Positions 1 to 9,734 of a stretch of 64,000 nt of DNA are shown one piece after another. Origin of the DNA: SHVZ01 sp044223515 (lineage in GTDB: Bacteria > Pseudomonadota > Alphaproteobacteria > SHVZ01); NCBI GenBank assembly GCA_044223515.1, contig JBGALV010000009.1, positions 1 to 64,000 on the forward strand, written 5' to 3'. Made by a program: the position numbers and the translations under genes. Below the pieces are notes generated by a model that was given only the letters and a program-made list of their open reading frames with translations, did not search any database and was not told where the DNA came from. The first letter of the stretch is position 1. Each line of letters begins with the position of its first letter.

Positions 1-45
1 GCGAAGCACACCGTGACGCTCTATTACGGCGCGTCGACAGCGTGA
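1..45 (+). CDS. C-terminal tail of an unidentified gene (partial)
   Basis: Frame 1 is open from the window edge to a TGA at 43-45 and encodes 14 residues ending YYGASTA. The stop lies 7 nt before the gpt start, which suggests an upstream gene in the same operon. The tail is too short to identify. Frame 3 is also open, to a TGA at 54-56, so the frame is not certain. Confidence 0.3.
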   Translation, partial: AKHTVTLYYGASTA

Positions 46-52
46 GGTCCTC

Positions 53-532
53 GTGAGCGACAGATCCAACCGCACCTTCCCCGTCTCGTGGGACGAGCTG
101 CATCGCGACTCCCGAGCGCTCGCCTGGCGCCTGTTGGAGAAGGGGCCGTGGACCGGGATCGTCGCGATCACCCGCGGCGGCCTGGTTCCGGCGACGATCG
201 TCGCGCGCGAGCTCGAGATCCGGTTGATCGACACCGTCTGCATCGCCAGCTACGACGACCGCAGCCAGGGCGAGCTGATGGTGCTGAAGCGCGCCGAGGG
301 GGACGGCGACGGCTGGCTCATCGTCGACGACTTGGTCGATACCGGCGTCACCGCCAAGGCGGTGCGCGCCATGCTGCCGAAGGCGCATTTCGCCAGCGTC
401 TACGCCAAGCCGGCTGGCCGGCCGCTGGTCGATACCTTCGTCACCGAGGTCAGCCAGGACACCTGGATCCTCTTCCCCTGGGACATGGAAGCGCAGGCGA
501 GCGAACCGATCGCCCGCCGCCGGGGGCGCTGA
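53..532 (+). CDS. gpt: Xanthine phosphoribosyltransferase (purine salvage)
   Basis: A 159-residue type I phosphoribosyltransferase. It transfers the phosphoribosyl group of PRPP to xanthine and guanine (less to hypoxanthine) in the cytoplasm. The PRPP-binding signature LIVDDLVDTG is at about residues 89-98, and the ITRGGLVPA loop is near 39-47; both are typical of bacterial Gpt. Its length is close to the roughly 152 residues of E. coli Gpt. The GTG start at 53 is the only start that keeps the N-terminal PVSWDELH segment typical of the family. It is followed 19 nt later by ggt on the same strand, so cotranscription is likely. Confidence 0.92.
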   Translation: MSDRSNRTFPVSWDELHRDSRALAWRLLEKGPWTGIVAITRGGLVPATIVARELEIRLIDTVCIASYDDRSQGELMVLKRAEGDGDGWLIVDDLVDTGVTAKAVRAMLPKAHFASVYAKPAGRPLVDTFVTEVSQDTWILFPWDMEAQASEPIARRRGR

Positions 533-551
533 TCCACGGAAGGAGAGGCCG

Positions 552-2291
552 ATGACCAAGCTCGCCTACGCGCTGTCGCTGAGCCTTCTCTCCTTCATCG
601 TTTCTCTTCCCGTCGTTGCGCAGGTGCCCTCCCAGCCGGAGGCCGCCACAGGCAGAACCGACAAGGTCGCTGTGCATGCGAAGCGCCAGATGGTCGCTGC
701 CGCCAATCCGCTGGCGGCGGAAGCGGGGCGCAAGATGCTGCGCGCCGGCGGCAGCGCCGTCGATGCGGCGATCGCGACCCAGATGGTGCTGAACCTGGTC
801 GAGCCGCAGTCCTCCGGCATCGGCGGCGGTGCCTTCCTGGTGATCTGGAACGCAAGCAAGAAGGCGCTTACCACCGTCGATGCACGCGAGACCGCGCCGG
901 CGGCGGCGAAGCCCGACCGCTTCCTTGGCTCCGACGGGAAGCCGCTCCGTTTCTACGACGCGGTGATCGGCGGCAGGTCGGTCGGCGTGCCGGGCGTGCT
1001 GCGCGGGCTCGAGCTCGCGCACAAAGCGCACGGCAGGCTGCCGTGGGCGACGCTGTTCGAGCCGGCGATCGAGCTCGCCGAGAAGGGCTTCCCGATCTCG
1101 CCGCGTCTGAACGGCCTCCTGAAGTCCGAGCAGCATCTCGCGAAGACGTCGGCGGCGAAGGACTATTTCTACGGGGCCGACGGCAGTCCGAAGCCGGTCG
1201 GAACGATTCTGATCAACCAACCTCTCGCCGATACGCTGCGTGCGATCGCGTCGCGTGGCCCCGACGCCTTCTACTCGGGCGAGATCGCCCGCGACATCGT
1301 CGCGACCGTGCGCGGCGCCGCCAATGCCGGCGATCTCACCGAAGCCGATCTCGCAGGCTATCGCGCGAAGGAGCGGCCGGCGGTCTGCGGCCCTTATCGG
1401 CGCTACGAGGTCTGCGGCATGGGGCCGCCATCCTCGGGCGGACTCACGTTGCTGCAGATCCTCGGCATCCTGGAGAGCTTCGACCTCGAGGCCGAGGCGC
1501 CGTGGTCGATCCGCGGGTTGCATCTGATGGCCGAGGCCGAGCGTCTGGCCTATGCCGATCGCGGCCTCTACATGGCGGACTCGGACTTCGTTTCCGTTCC
1601 GGTGAAGGGCCTGACTGACCGCGGTTACCTCAGGTCCCGCGCCGCGCAGATCAAGCCGGACACCTCGCTGAAGACGGCGCAACCCGGAACGCCGCCGCTC
1701 TGGAGCGCATCGCTTGGGACGGACGATGCGCTCGAGCTGCCGTCGACGACGCAGATCTCGATCGTGGACCGCTTCGGCAATGCGGTCTCGATGACGACGA
1801 CGATCGAGGACCAGTTCGGCTCGCGCCTGATGGTGCGCGGCTTCCTGCTCAACAACCAGCTGACCGATTTCTCGTTCTCGCCCGAGGAGAACGGCAAGCC
1901 GGTCGCCAACCGCGTCGAGGCCGGCAAGCGCCCGCGCAGCTCGATGGCGCCGACGCTGGTGTTCGACCGGAACCGGAAGCTCGCGATGGTCGTGGGATCG
2001 CCTGGCGGCAGCGTCATCATCAACTACGTCGCGAAGACGATCGTCGCCACGCTCGACTGGGGCCAGGACGTGCAGTCGGCGATCTCGTTCCCCAACATCG
2101 GCAGCCGCAACGGCCCGACCGAGATCGAGGAAGGCCCGTCGGCGCCGGCGATCGCCGCGTCGCTGAAAGCGCTCGGGCACGACACGCGGATCTCCGAGTT
2201 CACCTCGGGCATCCAGGGCATCGTGGTGACGAAGAAGGGCCTGGTCGGCGGCGCCGATCCGCGCCGCGAGGGTGTCGCGCTCGGGGACTAG
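552..2291 (+). CDS. ggt: Gamma-glutamyltransferase, periplasmic precursor
   Basis: A 579-residue Ntn-hydrolase that cleaves the gamma-glutamyl bond of glutathione and related peptides. Residues 1-24 form a signal peptide ending PVVAQ, so the enzyme should act in the periplasm. Family biochemistry predicts autocleavage at the first Thr of the STTQISIVD segment (Thr399), giving a large and a small subunit. The SGIGGGAFL segment in the large subunit and the GSPGG oxyanion-loop motif near the C terminus are present. An AAGGAGAGG ribosome-binding site precedes the ATG. It overlaps the convergent DUF4169 gene by 4 nt at its stop. Confidence 0.95.
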   Translation: MTKLAYALSLSLLSFIVSLPVVAQVPSQPEAATGRTDKVAVHAKRQMVAAANPLAAEAGRKMLRAGGSAVDAAIATQMVLNLVEPQSSGIGGGAFLVIWNASKKALTTVDARETAPAAAKPDRFLGSDGKPLRFYDAVIGGRSVGVPGVLRGLELAHKAHGRLPWATLFEPAIELAEKGFPISPRLNGLLKSEQHLAKTSAAKDYFYGADGSPKPVGTILINQPLADTLRAIASRGPDAFYSGEIARDIVATVRGAANAGDLTEADLAGYRAKERPAVCGPYRRYEVCGMGPPSSGGLTLLQILGILESFDLEAEAPWSIRGLHLMAEAERLAYADRGLYMADSDFVSVPVKGLTDRGYLRSRAAQIKPDTSLKTAQPGTPPLWSASLGTDDALELPSTTQISIVDRFGNAVSMTTTIEDQFGSRLMVRGFLLNNQLTDFSFSPEENGKPVANRVEAGKRPRSSMAPTLVFDRNRKLAMVVGSPGGSVIINYVAKTIVATLDWGQDVQSAISFPNIGSRNGPTEIEEGPSAPAIAASLKALGHDTRISEFTSGIQGIVVTKKGLVGGADPRREGVALGD

Positions 2292-2470
2292 CTCTCGTCG
2301 TCGAGCTTGTGACCCTCATGCGCGCGTTCCGCCCGGGCCTCTTCCAGCCGCTTCTTGTCGGTCTCGGATTTCGGGCGGCCGAACTTGAGCCGGTTGGCCT
2401 CGGCTTGCTTCTCGCGCTCGGCGCGGGCGCGGGACTTCCGCGCCTGCTTCAGGTTCACGATCTCCGCCAT
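2288..2470 (-). CDS. DUF4169 family small charged protein
   Basis: A 60-residue, highly charged protein starting MAEIVNLKQARKSRAR and ending HKLDDES. The pattern VNLxxARKxxARAExxxxAxxNRxxFGRxKxE matches DUF4169, a short family common in Alphaproteobacteria with no known function. An upstream in-frame start at 2584 would add 38 proline/arginine-rich residues and run through a hairpin, so the internal ATG at 2470 is preferred. It probably forms a single basic/acidic helix. Its stop overlaps that of the convergent ggt gene by 4 nt. Confidence 0.75.
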   Translation of the reverse strand: MAEIVNLKQARKSRARAEREKQAEANRLKFGRPKSETDKKRLEEARAERAHEGHKLDDES

Positions 2471-2551
2471 CGGCGGGAAGTCTACGCCCGCGACGTCGCG
2501 TCGAGAATGCTTCGAATTTGGAAAAGGGCCGAGCGGCGAGGCGCGTCTGGG

Positions 2552-2596
2552 GCTCCGCGGCAGCGGAGCGGTCGGGGATCGCACGATCCCCGACCG
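2552..2596 (-). terminator. Two adjacent perfect hairpins behind the aldolase operon
   Basis: Two back-to-back inverted repeats. One is GCTCCGC/GCGGAGC with a 4-nt loop (2552-2569). The other is a 13-bp perfect repeat, CGGTCGGGGATCG/CGATCCCCGACCG, with a 2-nt spacer (2569-2596). They lie 11 nt past the stop of the minus-strand aldolase operon. There is no T-run on either strand, so this is a strong hairpin at an operon end rather than a classical intrinsic terminator. Confidence 0.5.
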
Positions 2597-2606
2597 TTAC
2601 GTCAGA

Positions 2607-3353
2607 TCAGGACTTGTAGTCGTCCTCGTCCTTGTCGAGCACGCGCATCCAGGCGTTCAGATGCGCCTGGGCGGCCGGCGGCGACAGGCCCTTGTCGCGG
2701 CCGGGGCTGTCCTTGAGGATCTTCGGGTCGAGGTCGTGCACCGGCTGGCCCATCTGGCGGGCGAGCACCGTGTACATGGCCCAGCGCTCGAAGAAGTAGA
2801 AGTGGTCGAAGGCGTCGGCGACGGTCGGCCCGACAGTGGTGAGGCCGTGCATCGCATGCATGATCACGCACTTCGAGCCGACTTCCTTAGCAAGCTTCTG
2901 GATCGCTTCCTCGTCGACCGGGCCGGTCATCGTGTCTTCGTAGTGGACCTGCTTGGCGAGGCCCATCGCGATCGCGTGGCTGTTGTCCATGCGGCCGCCC
3001 TTCACGCAGGCGATCGCCGTGGCGTAGGGCGGATGCGCGTGGATGATCGCGGTCGCGCTCGGCAGCAGCGTGTGCAGGCGCGGATGCAGGTAGAAGGCGA
3101 CCGTGCGGACCTGGCCTTCGCCCGAGATGATGTCGCCCTTGCCGTTGACCAGCAGCAGGTTGGAGGCCGTGATCTCGCGGAAGTGCAGCTCGTACGGGTT
3201 CAGCAGGTAGCGGTCGGGGCCGACCTGGACCGAGAAGTGGTTGGCGATGCCTTCGTTCCAGCCGAGCCGGTTGGCGATGCGGAAGGTCGCCGCGAGCTCG
3301 ACCCTGGCCTTCCACTCGGCGCTGTCGGTCTTCGGCATCTTGATCACGGTCAT
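2607..3353 (-). CDS. Class II aldolase/adducin family protein (second copy)
   Basis: A 248-residue zinc-dependent class II aldolase/adducin fold; relatives include fuculose-phosphate aldolase and ribulose-5-phosphate 4-epimerase. The HAHPPYA segment supplies the first metal histidines. The third is in MHAMHGLTTVG, where the usual NHG is MHG, a small deviation. The ATG at 3353 is chosen because homology begins at the MTVIKMPKTDSAEW segment and the upstream part of the open frame overlaps the previous gene. It is 14 nt downstream of a paralogue. The substrate is unknown; the operon context suggests a carbon skeleton left after an amino-acid or peptide cleavage. Confidence 0.82.
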   Translation of the reverse strand: MTVIKMPKTDSAEWKARVELAATFRIANRLGWNEGIANHFSVQVGPDRYLLNPYELHFREITASNLLLVNGKGDIISGEGQVRTVAFYLHPRLHTLLPSATAIIHAHPPYATAIACVKGGRMDNSHAIAMGLAKQVHYEDTMTGPVDEEAIQKLAKEVGSKCVIMHAMHGLTTVGPTVADAFDHFYFFERWAMYTVLARQMGQPVHDLDPKILKDSPGRDKGLSPPAAQAHLNAWMRVLDKDEDDYKS

Positions 3354-3367
3354 GACGCGTTGTCCCC

Positions 3368-4099
3368 TCAGTTCTTGTAGTCGGGTTCGAGCCGGTCGAG
3401 CATACGCTTGATGCCGGCGAAGTGCTTGTCGGCGTAGCCGATGCCGCTTTCCATGATGCCGCGGACTTCTTCGATCATCGGCTGGCCGACGCGCTTCATC
3501 GGCTTGCCCGACTGCATCGCGAACAGCTGCACGCGGCAGATGTCCTCGAGGAAGTAGAGGCGGTCGAAAGCTTCGGCGAGCGTGCCGCCGGCCACGAGAG
3601 GCCCGTGGTTGCGCATCATGATCGTGGTGTTGTCGCCCATCAGCTTGGCGACGCGTGTGCCTTCCTCGTAGGAGAGGGCGAGGCCCGAATAGTCCTCGTC
3701 GTAGGCGGTGCGGTCGATATAGGCCAAAGCCGACTGGTTCACCGGCTCGATGCGGCCGTTGTCGACCAGGCAGAGCGCGGTCGCATAGGGCATATGCGTG
3801 TGCAGCACCGCCTGATGCTTCTTGTTGTGCCGATGGATCGGCGCATGCAGGTAGAAGGCGGTGTCCTCGACTGTGTGGTTGCCTTCGACGACCTTGCCGT
3901 CGAGGTCGCACATCACGATGTTCGACGCCGTCACCTCGGCCCAGTAGAGGCCTTCCGGATTGACCAGGAACAGATCTTCGGACCCGGGAACCATGACGCT
4001 GAAGTGGTTGCAGACGCCCGTCTGCCAGCCGAGCCGATGGGCCCAGCGCAAAGCGGCGGCGAGATCGACCCGCGCCTGCCAAATATCGTTACGTCGCAT
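3368..4099 (-). CDS. Class II aldolase/adducin family protein (first copy)
   Basis: A 243-residue class II aldolase-like protein, paralogous to the next gene downstream. The metal-site segments HTHMPYA and RNHGPLVAGG are both canonical here, unlike the second copy. The opening helix ARVDLAAALRWAHRLGWQTGVCNHFSV is typical of adducin-type members. It follows the MlrC-like gene by 94 nt on the same strand. Two adjacent copies may form a heteromer or act on successive intermediates. The specific substrate is not predictable from sequence. Confidence 0.83.
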   Translation of the reverse strand: MRRNDIWQARVDLAAALRWAHRLGWQTGVCNHFSVMVPGSEDLFLVNPEGLYWAEVTASNIVMCDLDGKVVEGNHTVEDTAFYLHAPIHRHNKKHQAVLHTHMPYATALCLVDNGRIEPVNQSALAYIDRTAYDEDYSGLALSYEEGTRVAKLMGDNTTIMMRNHGPLVAGGTLAEAFDRLYFLEDICRVQLFAMQSGKPMKRVGQPMIEEVRGIMESGIGYADKHFAGIKRMLDRLEPDYKN

Positions 4100-4193
4100 G
4101 TAAACCCCAGTTTAGACCAACTCAGCGAAAAGCGGCCGGCAGATTGGCTTTTCGTATGCGAAATGGCAAGCCGTGCCGGCCTGCCTGCGACGC

Positions 4194-5696
4194 TTAGCCC
4201 GCGGCAAAAACCGGGTCGAAACCGTCCTCCATGGGGAAGCAAGGGCGGTCCATCCGCTTCCAGGCGACCGAGGCCAGGTTGCAGGTGGTCGGACCGGGCG
4301 TATCCAGCACGAACATCGCCGGCGCCCCGGCATAGGCCTGCTGGTAGTTCATCGGGTTCTTCACCACGATGAACTTCATCCGGCGTGCGTCGATGCCGAG
4401 CGCCTGGAACGGCTCGTCGGCGTATTCGTAGGAGGAGAGCGAGGCGCAGAGCACCTTGATCGGGCCGATCGCCAGCACCGCGGCATCGCCGATCGAGGCC
4501 TCGACGCCGCCCATGAGGCCGCCCGAATAGCGGAAGCTCGCATTGGGCTCGACCCGCTCGACCAGGACCTCGGCCTCCAACGGCGGACCGCCCAGTTTTG
4601 CGGTGTGGTTGCCGAGCCTGGCGCGGAAGCGCTTGCCCACGCCGACCCGCTTCGCCTGGATCACCGTCTCCGGATCGACGATGTGAATCGCCGCCGATTG
4701 GTCGGGCGCGTGTTCGAGCAAGGCGCGGAGCACCACCGAGGAGTCGCCCGAAGCGCCGCCGCCGACGCAGTCCGCGGCGTCGGCCAGGATCACCGGCCCG
4801 CCTGAGAGCGCCCGACCCTTGGCGATCGCATCGGCCGGCTTCTCGGTCGGCACCAGGAACTCGCGGCGTTTGGCCCAGTGCATTCGCACCATCTCGCCGG
4901 CGACCCGGTCGGCGGCCTCGGCATCGCCGTCGGCGACGGCTACCGCGGTAACCCCCACTCCCGGCAGGTCGAGCCAGGGCTGGACGCAGAAGTAGCTCGC
5001 GGCGAGCACCGTCCCGTCGGCCTCGCGGGCGCGCGCCAGGTCGATGATCTGGCGCATCGGGCCGTCGCCTTTGGTGCGCTGGCGCTGGGCGGGAAGGATC
5101 ATCGGCGCGCGGCGGAAGCGGCTCACCGGCTTGATCTGGCCCTTCATCGTGCGCAGCAGGAGGCCGGCGCAGCGTGCCCCGGTCTCGCGCGTATCGTCGT
5201 GCGGATACTCGCGATAGCCCACCAGGATCTGCGCGTGGCGCGTCATCTCGGGCGTGATGTGGCCGTGCAGGTCGCAGGAGACCGCGATCGGCACCTCGGG
5301 GCCCACGATCGCGCGGACCGCCGCCAGGATCTCGCCCTCGGCGTCGTCGGTGCCTTCGGCGATGAAGGCGCCGTGAAGGGCGAGATAGATGCCGTCGACC
5401 TTGCCGGCCGACTTGAGGCGCTCCAGCAGTTCGTCGCGGAATTCCGTGTAGGCCTTGGCCGCGACCCGGCCGCCCGCGCCGCCATGGGTCGCGATCAGCG
5501 GCACGATGTCGACGTCGGCTGAGCGGAAGACTTCGAGCGCGCCGCCGACCTCGGTGTTGGTCGCGGCGAGCTTGGCCGGGATCGCGTCGCCGGACTCGAG
5601 GTACTTGCTGGCGAAATCGGCCCGGCCGGTGACGACCGGCGAGAGCGTGTTGCCTTCGAACAGCAGCGCGCCGAGCGCGATCCTGGGCCGGCTCAT
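4194..5696 (-). CDS. M81 family metallopeptidase (MlrC-like)
   Basis: A 500-residue protein of the M81/DUF1485 family, named after MlrC of the microcystin-degradation pathway. The N terminus MSRPRIALGALLFEGNT and the LHGAFIAEGTDDAEGE and SCDLHGHITPEM segments carry the Asp/His residues expected to bind zinc. No signal peptide is visible, so it is probably cytoplasmic. Its start overlaps the stop of the upstream PLP enzyme by 4 nt (ATGA), implying translational coupling. Most family members do not act on microcystin; a small unusual peptide or amidated amino acid is a more likely substrate here, but that is inference. Confidence 0.88.
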   Translation of the reverse strand: MSRPRIALGALLFEGNTLSPVVTGRADFASKYLESGDAIPAKLAATNTEVGGALEVFRSADVDIVPLIATHGGAGGRVAAKAYTEFRDELLERLKSAGKVDGIYLALHGAFIAEGTDDAEGEILAAVRAIVGPEVPIAVSCDLHGHITPEMTRHAQILVGYREYPHDDTRETGARCAGLLLRTMKGQIKPVSRFRRAPMILPAQRQRTKGDGPMRQIIDLARAREADGTVLAASYFCVQPWLDLPGVGVTAVAVADGDAEAADRVAGEMVRMHWAKRREFLVPTEKPADAIAKGRALSGGPVILADAADCVGGGASGDSSVVLRALLEHAPDQSAAIHIVDPETVIQAKRVGVGKRFRARLGNHTAKLGGPPLEAEVLVERVEPNASFRYSGGLMGGVEASIGDAAVLAIGPIKVLCASLSSYEYADEPFQALGIDARRMKFIVVKNPMNYQQAYAGAPAMFVLDTPGPTTCNLASVAWKRMDRPCFPMEDGFDPVFAAG

Positions 5697-6796
5697 GCCG
5701 TGCCTCCCTTGAGCAGTCGATGGAAGACCTCGAGGTCGGTCGCGCCCTCGCAGGCGACCGCGACGATCTTCGACTTCCCGTCGATTCCGAGATCGCGGCG
5801 GATCTTCCGATCCTCGGTCGCGACCAGCGCGCCGGCAAGGCCGGCGATGCCGGTCTCGCCGATGACGAGGGAGTCGGCGCCGTCATGGGCGAGGCGCATC
5901 GCCTGCACCGCCGGAGGGTCCGGAATGCCGAGGAAGCCGTAGGCGCCTTCGTCCAGGATCTCCCAGGCGAGGTGCGAGGCGGTGCCGACGGAAAGCCCGT
6001 CCATCACGGTGGCGAGCGAGCCGTCGGTATCGGAAAGCTTGCCGCGGGCGGCGCTCTGGTAGACGGCGTCGGCGGTCAGCGGCTCGACCACCACGACCTT
6101 GGGGCGGGCGGCGCCGAGGCGCTGCCAAAGCCGGCCCGTGATCGCGCCGGCGAGCGCGCCGATGCCGGCGCCGACGAAGACGTGGGTCGCGTCGTCGGCG
6201 GCATCCGCCAGCTCCTGCCCCAGCATCGCGTAGCCGTGCATCGTGTGCGCCGGCACGTCCGGATAGGCCGCCTGGGCGATGTCGGAGATCACGTAGGTGC
6301 CGTCGTTCTCGGCGTCGTCGTGGCAGCGGGCCAGCGCGTCGTCATAGGTGCCCGGCACGCGGATCACCGTGGCGCCGAAGGCCTCGATCGCCCGTGCGCG
6401 CCCCTGGCTCACGCCCTCGTTCATGTAGATGCGGCAGGCGACGCCCATGCGGCGTGCGGCCCAGGCGACGGCGCGACCGTGGTTGCCGGAGGTGGCGGAG
6501 GCCAGGATCACCGGGGGCTTCGCCTTCTCGACCAGGCGCTGCGCCGCATAGGCCGGTCCCAGGGCCTTGAAGCTCTGGACGGCGAAACGGGCGCCTTCGT
6601 ACTTGATGCGAAGCGACCCGACGCCGAAGCGCTCGGCGATGTCCGGACGCTCCACCAGCGGGGTCGCCGCATATTCCGGCCAAGCCAGGATCGCCCGCTC
6701 CGCCGCCTGGAAATCGTCCTCGGACAGGACGGCACGCTGACGGTCGCCATAGCCGGAGTTTTCGAAGCGCGGATTGACGATCAACCGGGCGTCCAT
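5693..6796 (-). CDS. PLP-dependent lyase, diaminopropionate ammonia-lyase-like
   Basis: A 367-residue fold-type II PLP enzyme. The Schiff-base lysine is in RFAVQSFKALGP (Lys77), SATSGNHGRA binds the cofactor phosphate region (about 101-110), and the glycine loop VGAGIGALAG follows (about 208-217). The phrase YxxTPLxxxxxIAERxGVGxLxIKxE is characteristic of DpaL/YgeX, which splits 2,3-diaminopropionate into pyruvate and ammonia. It is slightly shorter than E. coli DpaL (about 398). The ATG at 6796 is preferred to the adjacent TTG at 6799. It is first in the minus-strand operon and divergent from the peptide-transporter operon. Confidence 0.8.
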   Translation of the reverse strand: MDARLIVNPRFENSGYGDRQRAVLSEDDFQAAERAILAWPEYAATPLVERPDIAERFGVGSLRIKYEGARFAVQSFKALGPAYAAQRLVEKAKPPVILASATSGNHGRAVAWAARRMGVACRIYMNEGVSQGRARAIEAFGATVIRVPGTYDDALARCHDDAENDGTYVISDIAQAAYPDVPAHTMHGYAMLGQELADAADDATHVFVGAGIGALAGAITGRLWQRLGAARPKVVVVEPLTADAVYQSAARGKLSDTDGSLATVMDGLSVGTASHLAWEILDEGAYGFLGIPDPPAVQAMRLAHDGADSLVIGETGIAGLAGALVATEDRKIRRDLGIDGKSKIVAVACEGATDLEVFHRLLKGGTA

Positions 6797-6938
6797 CAAC
6801 GGAGACTTTCGCGTCGTTTTTCCAATCGGAACATTGTTTTATGATAGGGTTGCGCCGAGGGGAAGGCTTGTCTTATGGTCCGCGACTTCCGGTGCAAATA
6901 AGATAACAGCACCAAGAAGGAGGGGGCAGGGCAGGCCG
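6797..6938. promoter_or_regulatory. Divergent promoter region between lyase and transporter operons
   Basis: A 142-bp AT-richer gap between two divergent operons; it should hold both promoters. A TATGAT -10-like hexamer for the plus strand is at 6840-6845, but no convincing -35 is at the right distance. A TAAGAT at 6899-6904 lies closer to the transporter start. AGGAGGG at 6918-6924 is a Shine-Dalgarno-like block, set rather far (14 nt) from the ATG at 6939. No obvious operator palindrome was found and no regulator gene is adjacent. Confidence 0.45.
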
Positions 6939-7883
6939 ATGCTGCGTTACTTGGTCTATCGACTGCTATCGGCGATTCCAGTCCTGATCGTCGTCTCCCT
7001 CGTCACCTTCCTGATCATCTTCCTCGTCCCCGGTGATCCGGCGGCGGAGATCGCAGGGCCTGGTGCGTCGGGCGACGAGATCCGCCGCATCCGTGAGGGC
7101 CTCGGGCTTAACCGGCCGTTCCACGAGCAGATGATCGGCTATTACGGGCGGCTCGCTCATGGCGACCTCGGTCAGTCGATCCTGCTGAACCGCGGCGTCG
7201 CCGAGGCGATGGTCGAGCGTGCGCCCGTCACCCTGTCCCTGGCCGCCGCCGGCCTGTTCATGGCGGTCTTCGTCGGAATGACGCTCGGCGTCGTCGCCGC
7301 CATCCGCCAGAACACGCTCACCGATCAGACCGCGATGACCATCGCGCTGCTCGGCCTCTCGGTGCCGGATTTCTGGTTCGGTCTGGTGATGATCTATGTC
7401 TTCGCGGTGTCGCTCGGATGGCTTCCGACCGGCGGCTTCGTGCCGATGAGCGAAAGCTTCATCGGCTGGTTGCGCTCGATGACGATGCCGGCGCTGGCAC
7501 TTGGACTGACCCAGACCGGCCTGATCGCCCGCATCACGCGTGCCACGATGCTCGAGGTGCTGCGCCAGGACTACGTGCGCACGGCCCGCGCCAAAGGTAT
7601 GCCCGAATGGGTTGTCGTTGGCCGCCATGCGCTCGCCAACACGATGATCCCGGTGATAACCGTCATCGGCCTGATCGTCGGCATCCTGCTCGGCGGCTCG
7701 CTGGTGATCGAGCAGGTGTTCTCGCTTCCCGGCGTCGGGCGCCTGATCATCGGTGCCATCCTCAGGCGCGATTTCCCGGTGATCCAAGGCGGTCTGTTGC
7801 TCCTGGCCTCGATCTTCGTGCTGGTCAACATCGCCGTCGACATCCTCTATGCCTATCTCGATCCGCGGGTGCGCTATGACTGA
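6939..7883 (+). CDS. Peptide ABC transporter permease, DppB-like
   Basis: A 314-residue inner-membrane permease with the N-terminal MLRYLVYRLLSAIPVLIVVSLVTF helix typical of DppB/OppB. The EAA-loop segment (VLRQDYVRTARAKGMPEWVVVGRHALAN) faces the ATPases. About six membrane helices are visible. The ATG at 6939 matches the family N terminus; the longer open frame from 6774 adds unrelated residues through the promoter region. It overlaps the next permease gene by 8 nt. Together they form the channel of a dipeptide/oligopeptide importer. Confidence 0.9.
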   Translation: MLRYLVYRLLSAIPVLIVVSLVTFLIIFLVPGDPAAEIAGPGASGDEIRRIREGLGLNRPFHEQMIGYYGRLAHGDLGQSILLNRGVAEAMVERAPVTLSLAAAGLFMAVFVGMTLGVVAAIRQNTLTDQTAMTIALLGLSVPDFWFGLVMIYVFAVSLGWLPTGGFVPMSESFIGWLRSMTMPALALGLTQTGLIARITRATMLEVLRQDYVRTARAKGMPEWVVVGRHALANTMIPVITVIGLIVGILLGGSLVIEQVFSLPGVGRLIIGAILRRDFPVIQGGLLLLASIFVLVNIAVDILYAYLDPRVRYD

Positions 7884-8762
7884 CGCCGCGATGGAAACCC
7901 GAGTCGGCTTGCTGCTCGACCGTTGGCGCCGGTCGACCTTGCCGCGACGCCTATTCACGCATCGGCTGTTCCTGACCGGGCTGATTCTCTTCCTGATCGT
8001 CCTCGGCATGGCTGTCTTCGCCTCGCTGCTCGCGCCGCATCTCCCGAACCAGAATAATTACCGCTACCGGCTCGGCGAGCCGAACGCGACGCACTGGCTC
8101 GGTACCGACAATTTCGGCCGCGACGTGCTCTCGCGCCTGATCTACGGCAGCCAGGTGAGCCTCCGTATCGGCTTCATGGTCGTCGTCATGAATGCCGTGT
8201 TCGGCACGCTGATCGGGGCCTCGGCCGGATATTTCCGGAAGCTCGACAACCCGATCATGCGCGTCATGGACGGCCTCATGGCCTTTCCGGCGATCCTGCT
8301 CGCGATCGCGCTCGCCGCGACGCTGGGTCCGTCCGAGTTCAACGCCGTGCTGGCGCTGACCGTGGCCTACACGCCGCGCACCGCGCGCATCGTCCGCGCC
8401 TCGGTGCTGGTGGTGCGCGAGATGGACTACGTGCAGGCGGCGCTGGCGTCCGGCGCCGGCCATGTCCGCATCCTGTTCCGGCACGTGCTGGTCAACTCGA
8501 TGGCGCCGCTGATCGTCCAACTCACCTTCATCTTCGCCATCGCGGTGCTGGCTGAGGCCGTGCTTTCGTTCATCGGCGTCGGCCCGCCGCCGCCGACGCC
8601 CACCTGGGGGAACATCATCTCCGAGGGCCGCAACTACATTCGCGAAGCACCGTGGATTTCGCTCTATCCCGGCATCGCTATCGCGGTCACCGTGCTTGGC
8701 CTTAACCTCCTCGGCGACGGGCTTCGAGATGTCCTCGATCCGCGCATGAAAGTGGAGACGCG

Positions 8763-8766
<4 letters not shown>
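7876..8766 (+). CDS. Peptide ABC transporter permease, DppC-like
   Basis: A 296-residue permease. It has a cytoplasmic N-terminal extension, a first helix (LFLTGLILFLIVLGMAVF), the HWLGTDNFGRDVLSRLIYGSQVSL block typical of DppC/OppC, and an EAA loop VREMDYVQAALASGAG. The start ATG at 7876 lies inside the end of the upstream permease gene (8-nt overlap), and the stop overlaps the ATPase gene by 4 nt. It pairs with the DppB-like protein to form the membrane channel. Confidence 0.9.

Positions 8767-9730
<964 letters not shown>

Positions 9731-9734
<4 letters not shown>

Noticed and set aside
450..2180. 576-codon antisense frame over ggt
   Set aside because: It is antisense to a clear gamma-glutamyltransferase and has no recognisable domain.
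3931..5886. 651-codon minus-strand frame over the MlrC-like gene
   Set aside because: It is another frame of the same strand as the true M81 gene, with Arg/Ala/Pro-rich shadow composition.
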